64,000 bases of DNA from a bacterium (GCA_030647205.1 JAUSJO010000002.1:186001-250000); one strand, 5' to 3'. Numbered from the stretch's first letter, positions 9,356 to 17,235 are shown. The notes: generated by a model not told the origin, from the sequence alone. Translations and numbers: made by a program.

Positions 9356-10090
9356 ATGGTACAAGCGATTATTTTTGGTGCAGTGAGCGGGCTTTCCCTA
9401 CTCTTCGGAGCAGCAACTGGCCTAATATTCAAGCTAAATCAAAAAGTAATTGCCCGTTTTATGGCATTTGGCGCCGGGGTTTTGGTCTGCGCGTTGACCT
9501 TTGGGCTCATGGAGGAGGCATTTGGTCATGGCGGATTTGATGCTATCATTATTGGATTCTTGCTCGGCGGTATTGTATTTATTCTTGGCGATTATGTCCT
9601 CCATCTAAAGGGTGGACGTCGCCATAAAAGGCACCAGCTTGTCGAGGCTCGCAAAGACTCAAACGGGAAGGTTATTACTATGGGAGCGCTACTCGATGGC
9701 ATTCCGGAGTCTGTAGCCCTTGGGATAGCGCTTTTTACGGGTGGAGGTACGGGCATCCTGATGCTTGTGGCTATAGTATTATCAAACTTTCCGGAGGGCA
9801 TATCATCGGTGGATGGGCTCAAGAAAGAGGGGTTCACAAGCGCTGGAATTTACAAAATATGGGGGGTTGTAGCGCTACTTGCTCTTATATTCACAGTTTT
9901 GAGCTTCGTATTTTTGCATGACATAACTCCGAATACTATTGGCATTATTGAAGCGTTTGCCGCTGGGGCAATCCTCGCCATGCTTGCAGACTCTATGATG
10001 CCTGAGGCATTTGATGATGGAGGATTTAGTATTGGTATACTTACCGTTCTTGGATTTCTAACAGCTTTTATTGTATCAAAGTTGAGCTAG
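9356..10090 (+). CDS. ZIP-family divalent metal transporter
   Basis: 244-aa membrane protein with about eight hydrophobic segments. The metal-site helices are visible as LLDGIPESVALGIAL (about residues 117-131) and SNFPEGISS (about 142-150), matching ZIP helices IV and V except that the His of HNxPEG is Phe (NFPEG) and the usual H in helix V is not obvious. ZIP proteins bring Zn, Fe or Mn into the cytoplasm. A GGTGGGA site lies just before the ATG. Because some metal ligands are altered, substrate prediction is unsafe. Confidence 0.82.
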   Translation: MVQAIIFGAVSGLSLLFGAATGLIFKLNQKVIARFMAFGAGVLVCALTFGLMEEAFGHGGFDAIIIGFLLGGIVFILGDYVLHLKGGRRHKRHQLVEARKDSNGKVITMGALLDGIPESVALGIALFTGGGTGILMLVAIVLSNFPEGISSVDGLKKEGFTSAGIYKIWGVVALLALIFTVLSFVFLHDITPNTIGIIEAFAAGAILAMLADSMMPEAFDDGGFSIGILTVLGFLTAFIVSKLS

Positions 10091-10439
10091 GAATATTGTC
10101 ATTCTGGCTTGACCAGAATCGTATTTATCATCCTGAGGCACTAAGGATCTCATTCTGTCATTCCCGCGGAGGCGGGAGTCCAGTTCTTTAAATAATTTCT
10201 ACTTTTTTAGAAAAAGTAGAACAAAAATCGCGGCTTAAACGGGCTCTTAAAGTATCGTCTGATTTGCTCTCTCATCTTTAAAAAAATTAACTCGCTTCAC
10301 TCAGACAAAATTCTTTTTAAAGGTTCGATCACTCCCAGACTTTCTTTTTGAGCCGATAGCCGCAAGAGAACTCTCTTTGAAAAAATCATGCGGATCAGCC
10401 TAAGATAGTTTGTATACTGGAATCGACTCTCAATTAGGC
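10091..10439. repeat. Non-coding region rich in inverted repeats
   Basis: 349 bases without a gene. It holds three palindromes: ATTCTGGcttgaCCAGAAT (from 10111), ATTCCCGCGGAGGCGGGAGT (from 10162), and TTCTACTTTTTTAGAAAAAGTAGAA-like arms (around 10198-10222). The ATTCCCGC..GCGGGA module is a common dispersed intergenic palindrome type in many bacteria. The remainder (to about 10400) shows no open frame I can support. It may be a decayed mobile or REP-like element. Confidence 0.55.
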
Positions 10440-10445
10440 TAGAAT
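10440..10445 (+). promoter_or_regulatory. -10 box for leaderless DUF763 mRNA
   Basis: TAGAAT ends 6 bases before ATG 10452 and there is no Shine-Dalgarno sequence, so transcription should start at or next to the start codon. Confidence 0.6.
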
Positions 10446-10451
10446 AAAGCT

Positions 10452-11612
10452 ATGCAGAGAGGTGTAGCTACATTTACCTTAGACTGGGGGAAGTGTCCGC
10501 CGTGGTTGTTCCGGCGGATGGTTTCACTTGGGCGCGAAATGACTGAAACGCTCATTGCCGAGTATGGACCGGATGAGTTCGTCAAAAGATTGGCTGATCC
10601 GGTTTGGTTTCAGTCGCTTGGGACAGTTCTAGCTTTTGACTGGAATGCGAGTGGACTTACGACTATTCTTACAGCGGCCCTTAAAGAGTCTATTCGTGGT
10701 CAGGAGCGTGATCTTGGCGTCTTTATCTGCGGGGGCAAGGGCAAAACTTCACGGAAAACTCCGGATGAGATAATGAATTGGGGCCAAAAGTTATCTTTGT
10801 CTGATGGCAAAGCCGAGAATTTAGTATATAACTCCAAAATGAGTGCTAAGGTGGACAGTTCTCTCATTCAAGACGGCTATCAAATCTATCATCATAGTTT
10901 TATTTTCTCGAAAAATGGTGCTTGGGCGGTTGTCCAGCAGGGTATGAATACCGAGGAGCAGACGGCGCGGCGTTATCACTGGTTCTCTGATGATATCAAG
11001 GATTTGGTTGTTGAGCCGCATAAAGGCATCGCTTCGCAAAGAATCAATAAGCTAAATAGTACCTTGAATATGTCTTCTAAAAAGAGCGATAAAAATAGGC
11101 AGATTTCAACAGAGCTCGTGAACTCAAACTATAAAACAATCATGAAAGACATAGAGATCTTGCGCCGGCACTCATCTGACTTGTCGCAAATGATTAGTTA
11201 TCGTGAAAATAATGGTGACAAAACTACATTAGCTTCCCTTGCCCGAAAGGAGTTTAAAACTCATCCCGTGATGGTGGAGGACTTTGGCAAAAGCAAATAT
11301 CTGGAAAGAATTCTAGGGAAACTTACGGATGAAAAACCGGATAATTATGAGTCTTTGCTTGCTACGAAAGGAGTTGGGCCGAAAACGATTCGAGCACTTT
11401 CGCTAGTTTCTGAAATTATTTATGGCGCAGATGCATCATATGAAGATCCGGCCAGATATAGTTTCGCTCACGGCGGAAAAGATGCAACCCCTTATCCGGT
11501 AGATAAGGAGACCTACGACAAAACTATAAATACTATGAGGGAAGTAGTTAAAAAAACCAGAATTAATCCTTTGGAAAAAGATAAAATTTATAAAAGGCTC
11601 AGTCCTTTGTAA
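10452..11612 (+). CDS. DUF763 family protein
   Basis: 386-aa protein that I recognise as DUF763, a family best known from archaea. Diagnostic stretches are GKCPPWLFRRMV near the N-terminus, DWNASGLTT, the very conserved VFICGGKGKTSRKTP (about residues 97-111), and a C-terminal helix-hairpin-helix-like segment ATKGVGPKTIRALSLVSEI (about 305-323), which suggests nucleic-acid contact. The biochemical role is not established. It stands alone with its own -10 box. The archaeal flavour suggests ancient transfer; it could equally be an old component of this lineage. Confidence 0.85.
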   Translation: MQRGVATFTLDWGKCPPWLFRRMVSLGREMTETLIAEYGPDEFVKRLADPVWFQSLGTVLAFDWNASGLTTILTAALKESIRGQERDLGVFICGGKGKTSRKTPDEIMNWGQKLSLSDGKAENLVYNSKMSAKVDSSLIQDGYQIYHHSFIFSKNGAWAVVQQGMNTEEQTARRYHWFSDDIKDLVVEPHKGIASQRINKLNSTLNMSSKKSDKNRQISTELVNSNYKTIMKDIEILRRHSSDLSQMISYRENNGDKTTLASLARKEFKTHPVMVEDFGKSKYLERILGKLTDEKPDNYESLLATKGVGPKTIRALSLVSEIIYGADASYEDPARYSFAHGGKDATPYPVDKETYDKTINTMREVVKKTRINPLEKDKIYKRLSPL

Positions 11613-11640
11613 AAATAAACCATATTTCCTTCTTTTTTGC

Positions 11641-11649
11641 TGATATAAT
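11641..11649 (+). promoter_or_regulatory. Extended -10 for leaderless CCA-transferase mRNA
   Basis: TGATATAAT with its last base 6 bases before ATG 11656. No ribosome binding site fits in the gap. Confidence 0.7.
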
Positions 11650-11655
11650 GAGGTT

Positions 11656-12969
11656 ATGGAAAACACAGCCTTAGAAATAGTTAAAGAACTAAAAGATAAG
11701 GGATTTGAAAGCTACTTTGCCGGTGGTACTGTCCGGGATTTGTTGCTTGGTAAAGCTCCGAAAGACTATGACATTGTTACATCGGCGAAACCTGAAGAAA
11801 TAGAAGATATTTTAGAACATACTATCCCGATTGGTAAAAAATTCGGTGTGATTTTAGCAGTCAGAAACGGACATAACTTTGAAGTGGCGACATTTCGATC
11901 TGATGCGGCTTACTCTGACGGTCGCCGTCCTGATGCGGTGTACTTTACTGACCCAAAAGAGGATGCTCTCAGACGGGACTTCACGATAAACGGCATGTTT
12001 TATGACCCAATGACGAAAAAAGTTCTCGACTTTGTCGACGGACAGGAAGATTTAAAAAACAAGACTTTGAGATTCATTGGTGATTCGCATGAGAGAATTG
12101 TTGAGGACAATTTACGGCTCCTTCGTGCGATTAGGTTCAAAAATTCACTAGATTTAGAGTATGCACCAGGAACCCTTGATGCAATCAAAAACAATAAAGA
12201 GCTAATTCAAAATGTTTCTGCCGAGAGAATACAGGATGAACTAACTAAAATCCTGCTTGGCAAAAATCCAGGGCAAGCACTCCGGGAAATGTCTGGGGCG
12301 GGAATCTTACAGATTATTTTACCTGAAGCAGAAGCCTTGAAAGGTGTGAAACAGCCGGAACTCTACCATAAAGAAGGTGATGTTTTCGAACATATCTTGA
12401 TGTCGCTGGATGCTCTACCGGAAAAACCTTCTACGGAACTTGCTTGGGCGGTTTTGCTCCATGACATTGGCAAACCCCAGACGTATTCGGTTTCTGATAG
12501 GATCAGATATAACGGTCATGCCGAAAAAGGATCGGAACTAGTCGGAGAAATCGGCAAAAGATTGAAATTTTCAAATGAGATGGCATCAAACTTGAAGTGG
12601 TTGGTTGCTCATCATATGATGCTTGGGGATTTACTGAAGATGAAAAAGGCTCGCCAGGCGCATTGGATACATCAGCCGTTATTCAACGAACTTTTAGAAC
12701 TTCTTCGAGCGGATGCGCTCGGTACAAAACCGAAAGATCTAAGCTTGTATAATGAACTTAAAAAGCTGTCAGAAGAAAAGGAACTGCTTTTGCCAAGTCC
12801 GGAGATTTTACTGACCGGAAAAGAGATTATGGAGGAGTTTGGTATAAAAGAAGGGCCAGAAATCGGGGAAATACTGGATAAAGTCCACCATGCGCAAATG
12901 GAAGAGCATATTAGAACAAAAGAAGAAGCTTTAAAGTTCGTCCAAGAAATATTGGAGAAGAGACCTTAG
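11656..12969 (+). CDS. CCA tRNA nucleotidyltransferase with HD domain
   Basis: 437-aa enzyme that adds or repairs the CCA end of tRNAs. The class II nucleotidyltransferase head shows GGTVRDLLLG (about residues 21-30) and the metal-binding DYDIVTSA. The RRDFTINGMFYDP motif (about 110-122) and an ERI-EDNLRLLRAIRF block follow. A C-terminal HD phosphohydrolase domain contains LLHDIGKP and HAEKGSELV. All five tRNA genes I see in this window that encode CCA would still need it for repair. A small membrane protein gene follows after 2 bases. Confidence 0.93.
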   Translation: MENTALEIVKELKDKGFESYFAGGTVRDLLLGKAPKDYDIVTSAKPEEIEDILEHTIPIGKKFGVILAVRNGHNFEVATFRSDAAYSDGRRPDAVYFTDPKEDALRRDFTINGMFYDPMTKKVLDFVDGQEDLKNKTLRFIGDSHERIVEDNLRLLRAIRFKNSLDLEYAPGTLDAIKNNKELIQNVSAERIQDELTKILLGKNPGQALREMSGAGILQIILPEAEALKGVKQPELYHKEGDVFEHILMSLDALPEKPSTELAWAVLLHDIGKPQTYSVSDRIRYNGHAEKGSELVGEIGKRLKFSNEMASNLKWLVAHHMMLGDLLKMKKARQAHWIHQPLFNELLELLRADALGTKPKDLSLYNELKKLSEEKELLLPSPEILLTGKEIMEEFGIKEGPEIGEILDKVHHAQMEEHIRTKEEALKFVQEILEKRP

Positions 12970-12971
12970 CA

Positions 12972-13307
12972 ATGGATAACAACACTCAAGACAAAATAGA
13001 AGCCTATAATGCTGAAAGCGGACTAGAATCAAAAGCATTCAACCCAAAGGAGATTGAATATGCGGCTATCCAACAGCAAATCAACGAAGCGAAAGAAAAA
13101 AAGAGGAAGTCGCCATTTTATATTGTAGGGAAGATAATATTATATTTTGTTTTGTTGCCAATAATAACTTCATTGATTTATATCCGTTCATCAGACGGTT
13201 CAGATAACCCATTGACTGAGGATATACCATTCATAGCCAAAGTAATTGCTGTTTTTTTGTGGGTTCTATTATTTATATCCGGTCTTGGTTGGTTATGGCT
13301 TACCTAG
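12972..13307 (+). CDS. Small membrane protein, unknown
   Basis: 111 aa, not recognised. The first 55 residues are polar and basic at the end (EKKRKS), followed by two hydrophobic segments (about 58-77 and 90-110) separated by a short loop. It starts 2 bases after the CCA-transferase stop and is probably translated from the same mRNA. The last residues are GLGWLWLT with no tail. Confidence 0.65.
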   Translation: MDNNTQDKIEAYNAESGLESKAFNPKEIEYAAIQQQINEAKEKKRKSPFYIVGKIILYFVLLPIITSLIYIRSSDGSDNPLTEDIPFIAKVIAVFLWVLLFISGLGWLWLT

Positions 13308-13373
13308 ATTTCTTAATGGGCTACACTTGAATTGTTGAAATTTGACTGATTTTCGGGTATAATATTCAGGTTC

Positions 13374-13448
13374 GCGGGTATTGTATAATGGCTATTATGT
13401 CACCCTTCCAAGGTGAAGATGCGGGTTCGATCCCCGCTACCCGCTCCA
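13374..13448 (+). tRNA. tRNA-Gly(TCC)
   Basis: Acceptor GCGGGTA pairs with TACCCGC, anticodon stem TCACC/GGTGA closes loop CTTCCAA with anticodon TCC, and GGTTCGATCC forms the T-arm. CCA is encoded. Confidence 0.95.
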
Positions 13449-13451
13449 TAA

Positions 13452-13529
13452 GCGCCCTTAGCTCAGTTGGATTAGAGCGTCTGGTTTCGGCCCAGAAGGC
13501 CGCAGGTTCGAGTCCTGCAGGGCGCACCA
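13452..13529 (+). tRNA. tRNA-Arg(TCG)
   Basis: Acceptor GCGCCCT pairs with AGGGCGC, anticodon stem TCTGG/CCAGA closes loop TTTCGGC with anticodon TCG, and the T-arm has GGTTCGAGTCC. CCA is encoded. It lies 3 bases after tRNA-Gly. Confidence 0.93.
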
Positions 13530-13538
13530 AAATATCGT

Positions 13539-13616
13539 GGTGGCTGTAGCTCAGTTGGTTAGAGCATCGGTTTGTGGTACCGAGGGTCGTGGGTTCGAAT
13601 CCCATCAGCCACCCCA
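13539..13616 (+). tRNA. tRNA-His(GTG)
   Basis: Acceptor GTGGCTG pairs with CAGCCAC; an extra G at 13539 opposite C73 is the tRNA-His hallmark. Anticodon stem TCGGT/ACCGA closes loop TTGTGGT with anticodon GTG. CCA is encoded. The 3' end of this gene resembles repeats downstream (see findings). Confidence 0.95.
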
Positions 13617-13630
13617 AGCATAAGCAGTAT

Positions 13631-13657
13631 AAAAGAGACTTCATAATGGTCTCTTTT
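13631..13657 (+). terminator. Terminator of the tRNA cluster
   Basis: AAAAGAGAC pairs with GTCTCTTTT around a short loop and runs into T. The next gene's -10 box starts 6 bases later, a compact terminator-promoter joint. Confidence 0.8.
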
Positions 13658-13662
13658 TGAGT

Positions 13663-13668
13663 TAAAAT
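13663..13668 (+). promoter_or_regulatory. -10 box for leaderless GDPD mRNA
   Basis: TAAAAT ends 6 bases before ATG 13675; no ribosome binding site is visible. Confidence 0.6.
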
Positions 13669-13674
13669 TGCACT

Positions 13675-14361
13675 ATGGTATTAAAAATTGCACGAAGAGG
13701 AGCGTCTGGTTATTGTCCTGAAAACACAATGGCTGCATTTGATAAGGCGGTAGAGATTGACTGTGATACTATCGAGTTTGATATTCATAAAACCAAAGAT
13801 GGTCATATCATTGTTATGCATGATGACAATGTTCAGAGAACGACAGATGGTCTGGGAAATATCAAAGACTTAACACTCAAAGAAATTAAAATGTTTCATG
13901 AGCCAAATGGCGAATCTGTCCCAACACTACAAGGAGTTTTTGACTTGTTAAAGAATAAAAAAAGAATGATGCTTGATATTAAGGACCAAAATATGGAGAA
14001 GGAGGTTCTTAGCTTGGTAAATGATAACGATTTAGAAGAATACGTTATCATTGACTCAGACTTCCCTGATGTTGTAAAAAAAATAAAAAAGATGAATCCT
14101 AAAATTCATGTTTATCTTGGTGGGGTAACAAAGGATAATTATAAATCGGCCGTCCAAGAAGCTAAAATCATTGATGCTGAAATGATAAAAGTGGAAAATA
14201 TCTTGGTTAATGAAGATTTAGTGAAAGAAGCACATAACAATGGTATAGGAGTGTATGTTTGGGGCGCAGAAGAAACAAATGATATTAAAAATATGCAGGA
14301 TTTAGATGTTGATGCTATTGTCTGCGATTTCCCTGACAAGATTCCTGAATTCAGCTTCTAA
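13675..14361 (+). CDS. Glycerophosphodiester phosphodiesterase family protein, catalytic His replaced
   Basis: 228-aa GDPD-fold protein, the family that cuts glycerophosphodiesters into glycerol 3-phosphate and alcohol. PENTMAAF, EFDIHKTKDG and VMHDDNVQRTTDG (metal ligands and the second catalytic His) are present. The first catalytic motif, normally AHRGASG, reads ARRGASG (residues 6-12), so the general acid/base His is Arg. The protein may be inactive, altered or a sensor. No signal peptide is visible, so it would be cytoplasmic. It is the first unit of the one-gene array after tRNA-His. Confidence 0.88.
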   Translation: MVLKIARRGASGYCPENTMAAFDKAVEIDCDTIEFDIHKTKDGHIIVMHDDNVQRTTDGLGNIKDLTLKEIKMFHEPNGESVPTLQGVFDLLKNKKRMMLDIKDQNMEKEVLSLVNDNDLEEYVIIDSDFPDVVKKIKKMNPKIHVYLGGVTKDNYKSAVQEAKIIDAEMIKVENILVNEDLVKEAHNNGIGVYVWGAEETNDIKNMQDLDVDAIVCDFPDKIPEFSF

Positions 14362-14372
14362 ACTATTATTTC

Positions 14373-14444
14373 AGTTCTGACATCGCTAACTACCTGTCCT
14401 CCGAAGGAGGGTCCGACCCCAAGTATAAGCATAATAAAAGAGGC
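14373..14444 (+). repeat. Array repeat, copy 1
   Basis: AGTTCTGACATCGCTAACTACC (14373-14394), a small hairpin TCCTCCGAAGGAGG, then GACCCCAAGTATAAGCATAA with terminator start. The second half resembles the tRNA-His end plus downstream sequence (ACCCCAAGCATAAGCAGTAT at 13611-13630). Confidence 0.7.
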
Positions 14445-14460
14445 AGAAATGTCTCTTTTT
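14436..14460 (+). terminator. Terminator after GDPD
   Basis: AAAAGAGGC pairs with GTCTCTTTT (one G-T pair) and runs into T, directly before the next promoter. Confidence 0.7.
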
Positions 14461-14481
14461 ATGCTAGAATATAACTTGAAA

Positions 14482-14958
14482 ATGGATATTCAAATTAGGG
14501 AAGCTAAAATTGAAGATTATGATGATATTAACGCTCTTTACAAAGAAGTAGACGAGTTTCATTTTGAAATGAAGCCGAACCGACTAAAGGGCCCTGGTCA
14601 CTTCGGGAGAGAAAAGCAGCATTTTGAGGGAGTAATTAAAAATAAAAACTCAACTATTCTTGTAGCCACTCAAGGCACTGCTATTGTCGGATTTGCGGAG
14701 TTAGTCATAGAGAACGAACCCGAGAGTAATTTTTTACATCCTGAGAACCATGTAGAAATTGAGTTTTTTGTGGTGAAGGAGTCCTATCGGGGTTCGGGCG
14801 TGGGAAGATTATTGATGAGAGGAGTTGAAGATTGGGCAAAGGCGAAAAAAATCAAGGCCCTTACACTAAACGCCCATTCTGCCAATGAAATGGCATTAGG
14901 ATTTTATCAAAAAAATGGATATAAAATAACCAGCATTAATTTGCGTAAAGATTTGTAA
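14482..14958 (+). CDS. GNAT-family N-acetyltransferase
   Basis: 158-aa acetyl-CoA-dependent acetyltransferase. The fold starts with IQIREAKIEDYDDINALY, and the acetyl-CoA loop is visible as VVKESYRGSGVGRLLMRGVEDWAK (about residues 100-123), followed by NEMALGFYQKNGYK. The substrate cannot be read from sequence. I chose ATG 14482 because the -10-like TAGAAT/TATAAC (14465-14475) covers earlier in-frame starts and the GNAT fold begins right there. It is one unit of the cassette-like array. Confidence 0.88.
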   Translation: MDIQIREAKIEDYDDINALYKEVDEFHFEMKPNRLKGPGHFGREKQHFEGVIKNKNSTILVATQGTAIVGFAELVIENEPESNFLHPENHVEIEFFVVKESYRGSGVGRLLMRGVEDWAKAKKIKALTLNAHSANEMALGFYQKNGYKITSINLRKDL

Positions 14959-14963
14959 TTATT

Positions 14964-15000
14964 TTAGCTAAGACATCGTTAGTTATCTGACACCATCTTA
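14964..15000 (+). repeat. Array repeat, copy 2 (diverged)
   Basis: Starts 5 bases after the GNAT stop. GCTAAGACATCGTTAGTTAT aligns with copy 1, followed by CTGACACCATC. This is the least conserved copy apart from copy 6. Confidence 0.5.
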
Positions 15001-15006
15001 ATGATT

Positions 15007-15034
15007 AAAAAGAGTCTCAAATGAGACTCTTTTT
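15007..15034 (+). terminator. Terminator after GNAT
   Basis: Perfect 12-bp stem AAAAAGAGTCTC/GAGACTCTTTTT around AAAT; the next -10 box begins 8 bases later. Confidence 0.85.
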
Positions 15035-15038
15035 AATG

Positions 15039-15047
15039 TGATATAAT
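15039..15047 (+). promoter_or_regulatory. Extended -10 for leaderless HIT-protein mRNA
   Basis: TGATATAAT ends 6 bases before ATG 15054; no ribosome binding site. Confidence 0.7.
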
Positions 15048-15053
15048 TAGTTA

Positions 15054-15728
15054 ATGAAGTCAGAAGATTTGTCAGAAGAAGCAATTAGGGAAAATTGTCC
15101 TCATTGCAATATAAAGTCTCAAGCTTTTCATGATTTTTTAGACGAATCAGACAATTTTTTTATTGTTTGCGATAGCCATCCTCTTGAAGAAGGGCATATC
15201 TTGTTGATTCCTAGGAAACATATTTCTTGTATTGGAGAATACCCAGACGATATTATTGATGAATTTTTAGATTTATATAAATATATTGCTAAATTCATCA
15301 AGAAAACGTATGGAAGTGTGGCTATTTTTGAGCATGGAATTACTGGACAAACAGTTTTCCACTCACATATTCATTTTCTTCCATTTGAAGGCAATCCTGC
15401 CAACATAATTCCAGAGGGGAATGAATACATCCAACAGATTGATAGTGTTATTGATTTGAAGAAGATATTTAAAAAAGACGGTAAATATCTATTTTTCTCT
15501 ATGGGAAAAAGTAATTGGGTTGTTGATACAAAAATTACTGCGCCTCGGTTTTTTCGCGACAGGTTTGCCATATCGTTGGGTAACAGAGAAAGGGCGGATT
15601 GGAAGAAGTTTCATTCCAACAAATCACTTATGCAAGAAGGCTATAAAGAAAACGAAGAGTGTAAAAACAAGTGGAAAGAATATAAGAGGAATGATCCTAC
15701 AGACCTTATTAAGAGAACGTTACAATAG
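15054..15728 (+). CDS. HIT-domain (histidine triad) protein with C-terminal extension
   Basis: 224-aa protein. The N-terminal half is a HIT domain of the nucleotide hydrolase/transferase superfamily: zinc-like CPHC at residues 15-18, GHILLIPRKH (about 46-55), and the triad HSHIHFLPF (about 104-112). HIT enzymes cleave nucleotide phosphoramidates or dinucleoside polyphosphates. The C-terminal about 100 residues (after the triad) are not recognised and rich in Lys and aromatic residues. It has its own promoter and terminator in the array. The substrate is unknown. Confidence 0.87.
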   Translation: MKSEDLSEEAIRENCPHCNIKSQAFHDFLDESDNFFIVCDSHPLEEGHILLIPRKHISCIGEYPDDIIDEFLDLYKYIAKFIKKTYGSVAIFEHGITGQTVFHSHIHFLPFEGNPANIIPEGNEYIQQIDSVIDLKKIFKKDGKYLFFSMGKSNWVVDTKITAPRFFRDRFAISLGNRERADWKKFHSNKSLMQEGYKENEECKNKWKEYKRNDPTDLIKRTLQ

Positions 15729-15772
15729 TTCTGACACCTGCAACTACCCGACCCAAAGTATAATCATTATAG
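15727..15772 (+). repeat. Array repeat, copy 3
   Basis: Begins inside the stop codon: AGTTCTGACACCTGCAACTA, then CCCGACCCAAAGTATAATCA. It matches copy 1 without the central hairpin insert. Confidence 0.65.
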
Positions 15773-15798
15773 AAGAGACCTCATTTGAGGCTCTTTTT
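15773..15798 (+). terminator. Terminator after HIT protein
   Basis: AAGAGACCTC pairs with GAGGCTCTTT (one mismatch) around ATTT and runs into T. Confidence 0.65.
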
Positions 15799-15832
15799 AT
15801 GTTAGAATATTAATATTAAGAGGAGAGTGAAA

Positions 15833-16456
15833 ATGAATGAAGGCGTAAATCAAACAGGAGATTTACCAGAAATAAAATATGAAGATATTGAGGGTGAATT
15901 GTCCCGATCACTTAATCATATGTTTTTGGAAAAATATTGGACAAAAGGTAAGACCAGCAAGGAAGCCATTGAAGAGCTAAATCTGCCACATGGATTAGAG
16001 TCGAGTGCGGGAACAAATTTTCCACCTGTTGCAGGGAGATCGGGTCTTCACCTTATGAGGATTTTGGGTCCTGGTCGCTCTGAATCTGAGAGGGAGTTTG
16101 GTCTTTCAGTTTTAAGAAACTCCGGCAAAATTAACTATGAAGAGGGTGAGATAGAAAATAACCGATTAAAGCACTCGGGTGAAGGTGCTGACACCGCTAT
16201 GTTTTGGACATTTTCACCCTATCTATACAAGGCGTTAGGTCAAAAAGGCTTATCAGATGAAGAGGCACTTAAAAAAACATTCTTGTGGGGTCATAATGAA
16301 AATGAAGAGGGAAAATATATACACCTAAGAGGTTTAGAAAAATACAAAAATGCTTGGATATTAATGCAACCCGGTGATGTAACCCATCAGTTTACCGAAC
16401 AAGAAGCAAATAGAATCGTTGATGAAGTTATTTTGGCAGAACAACCAGAAAAATAG
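15833..16456 (+). CDS. Unknown protein of the array
   Basis: 207 aa, not recognised. It is soluble, acidic overall, without signal or membrane segments. Visible features are a Gly-rich segment FPPVAGRSGLHLMRILGPGRS (around residues 62-82), FWTFSPYLYKALGQKG and a C-terminal QPGDVTHQFTEQEANRIVDE. ATG 15833 has AGGAG at 15821-15825, so unlike its neighbours this gene has a ribosome binding site; a GTG two codons earlier is less likely. It carries its own terminator and an array repeat at its end. Confidence 0.7.
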   Translation: MNEGVNQTGDLPEIKYEDIEGELSRSLNHMFLEKYWTKGKTSKEAIEELNLPHGLESSAGTNFPPVAGRSGLHLMRILGPGRSESEREFGLSVLRNSGKINYEEGEIENNRLKHSGEGADTAMFWTFSPYLYKALGQKGLSDEEALKKTFLWGHNENEEGKYIHLRGLEKYKNAWILMQPGDVTHQFTEQEANRIVDEVILAEQPEK

Positions 16457-16483
16457 TTCTAATATCTCTAACTACCCGACCCC
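16455..16483 (+). repeat. Array repeat, copy 4
   Basis: Begins inside the stop codon: AGTTCTAATATCTCTAACTA then CCCGACCCC. It aligns with the tRNA-His T-arm and acceptor sequence from GTTCGAATCCC onward at about two thirds of positions. Confidence 0.65.
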
Positions 16484-16486
16484 ATG

Positions 16487-16516
16487 AAAAAATCACCGAT
16501 TTTACGGTGGTTTTTT
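16487..16516. terminator. Bidirectional terminator
   Basis: A 12-bp stem AAAAAATCACCG/CGGTGGTTTTTT with T tracts on both strands separates the unit ending at 16456 from the convergent gene at 16586. Confidence 0.8.
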
Positions 16517-16585
16517 CTTTGTGAATTAATGAATGGAAGGTTGGGAGACAAAGGAATATTAAAGAAACGAACTAAGTTGAATTTA

Positions 16586-17023
16586 TTATTTGAAGAAATC
16601 GAAATCATTAGCAATATGTTTTCCGATAGTCCTAGGAATATCGTTCCCAGGTCCTAATGAATCATAAAATTCTAATATTCTATCAACTTTCTCCTTGTTA
16701 AGGTCATCTTTGCTTAATCCGCTTTCTTCAATAGCCTCAATAATAAATGGAAAAGCACTGCTGCTTCCTGCGTAAGATTTTTGCCAGCGCTCAAGGAGGC
16801 CTTCGGCTCGTAACCTTTCTTCGTTTTCGTCATCTCTTTGCTTTAGTATTCTCTGGATTTCCTCATACCAGTCTTTCTCTTCTCTAAGATCGGGCATGTT
16901 TTCACCAACCATATAATCTGCCGCTTTTTTTGCTTCGCCTTCTGAAAATACGTCATCAATTAATGCTCGATACTCTTCGCCGACTTCTCCTGAGGGAATT
17001 CGGCGGTTTTCTGGATTTACCAT
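16586..17023 (-). CDS. Unknown protein of the array, opposite strand
   Basis: 145 aa, not recognised. It is highly charged and helical (DWYEEIQRILKQRDDENEERLRAEG), with no signal peptide or membrane segment. The start ATG is preceded by AGAGG six bases upstream, and a TATACA-like -10 lies further upstream. It is the only reverse-strand gene within the array and sits between repeat copies 4 and 5, as expected for a cassette that was inverted or inserted in the other orientation. Confidence 0.65.
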   Translation of the reverse strand: MVNPENRRIPSGEVGEEYRALIDDVFSEGEAKKAADYMVGENMPDLREEKDWYEEIQRILKQRDDENEERLRAEGLLERWQKSYAGSSSAFPFIIEAIEESGLSKDDLNKEKVDRILEFYDSLGPGNDIPRTIGKHIANDFDFFK

Positions 17024-17096
17024 TATAACCTCTAAGTTAATTTGTATAGATTATCTCATCAGTTTAGTTAAATTTGCAACTCACTTTCATAATTTC

Positions 17097-17184
17097 AGTC
17101 CTGACATCGCTAACTATCTGTTCGTCCCCGCCAGAGGTTGGGTAAACTCCGCTTTAACGAAGGATGATCCGACCCCAAGATATT
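17097..17184 (+). repeat. Array repeat, copy 5 (long form)
   Basis: AGTCCTGACATCGCTAACTA (from 17097) matches copy 1 at nearly every position; a longer central insert with its own arms follows, and then GATCCGACCCCAAG (17166-17179) as in copy 1. Confidence 0.7.
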
Positions 17185-17185
17185 A

Positions 17186-17216
17186 AATAATACCTTTATG
17201 CAGGTATTATTTTTAT
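17186..17216 (+). terminator. Terminator before the MazG-like gene
   Basis: AATAATACCT pairs with AGGTATTATT and runs into T. The extended -10 of the next gene follows 4 bases later. Confidence 0.75.
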
Positions 17217-17219
17217 TTA

Positions 17220-17228
17220 TGATATAAT
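17220..17228 (+). promoter_or_regulatory. Extended -10 for leaderless MazG-like mRNA
   Basis: TGATATAAT ends 7 bases before ATG 17236; no ribosome binding site. Confidence 0.7.
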
Positions 17229-17235
17229 CTACTTT

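Noticed and set aside
13366..13644. Minus-strand frame with a GFEPTT-like motif across the tRNA cluster
   Set aside because: It is the antisense of tRNA-Gly, tRNA-Arg and tRNA-His; such frames are a well-known annotation artefact.
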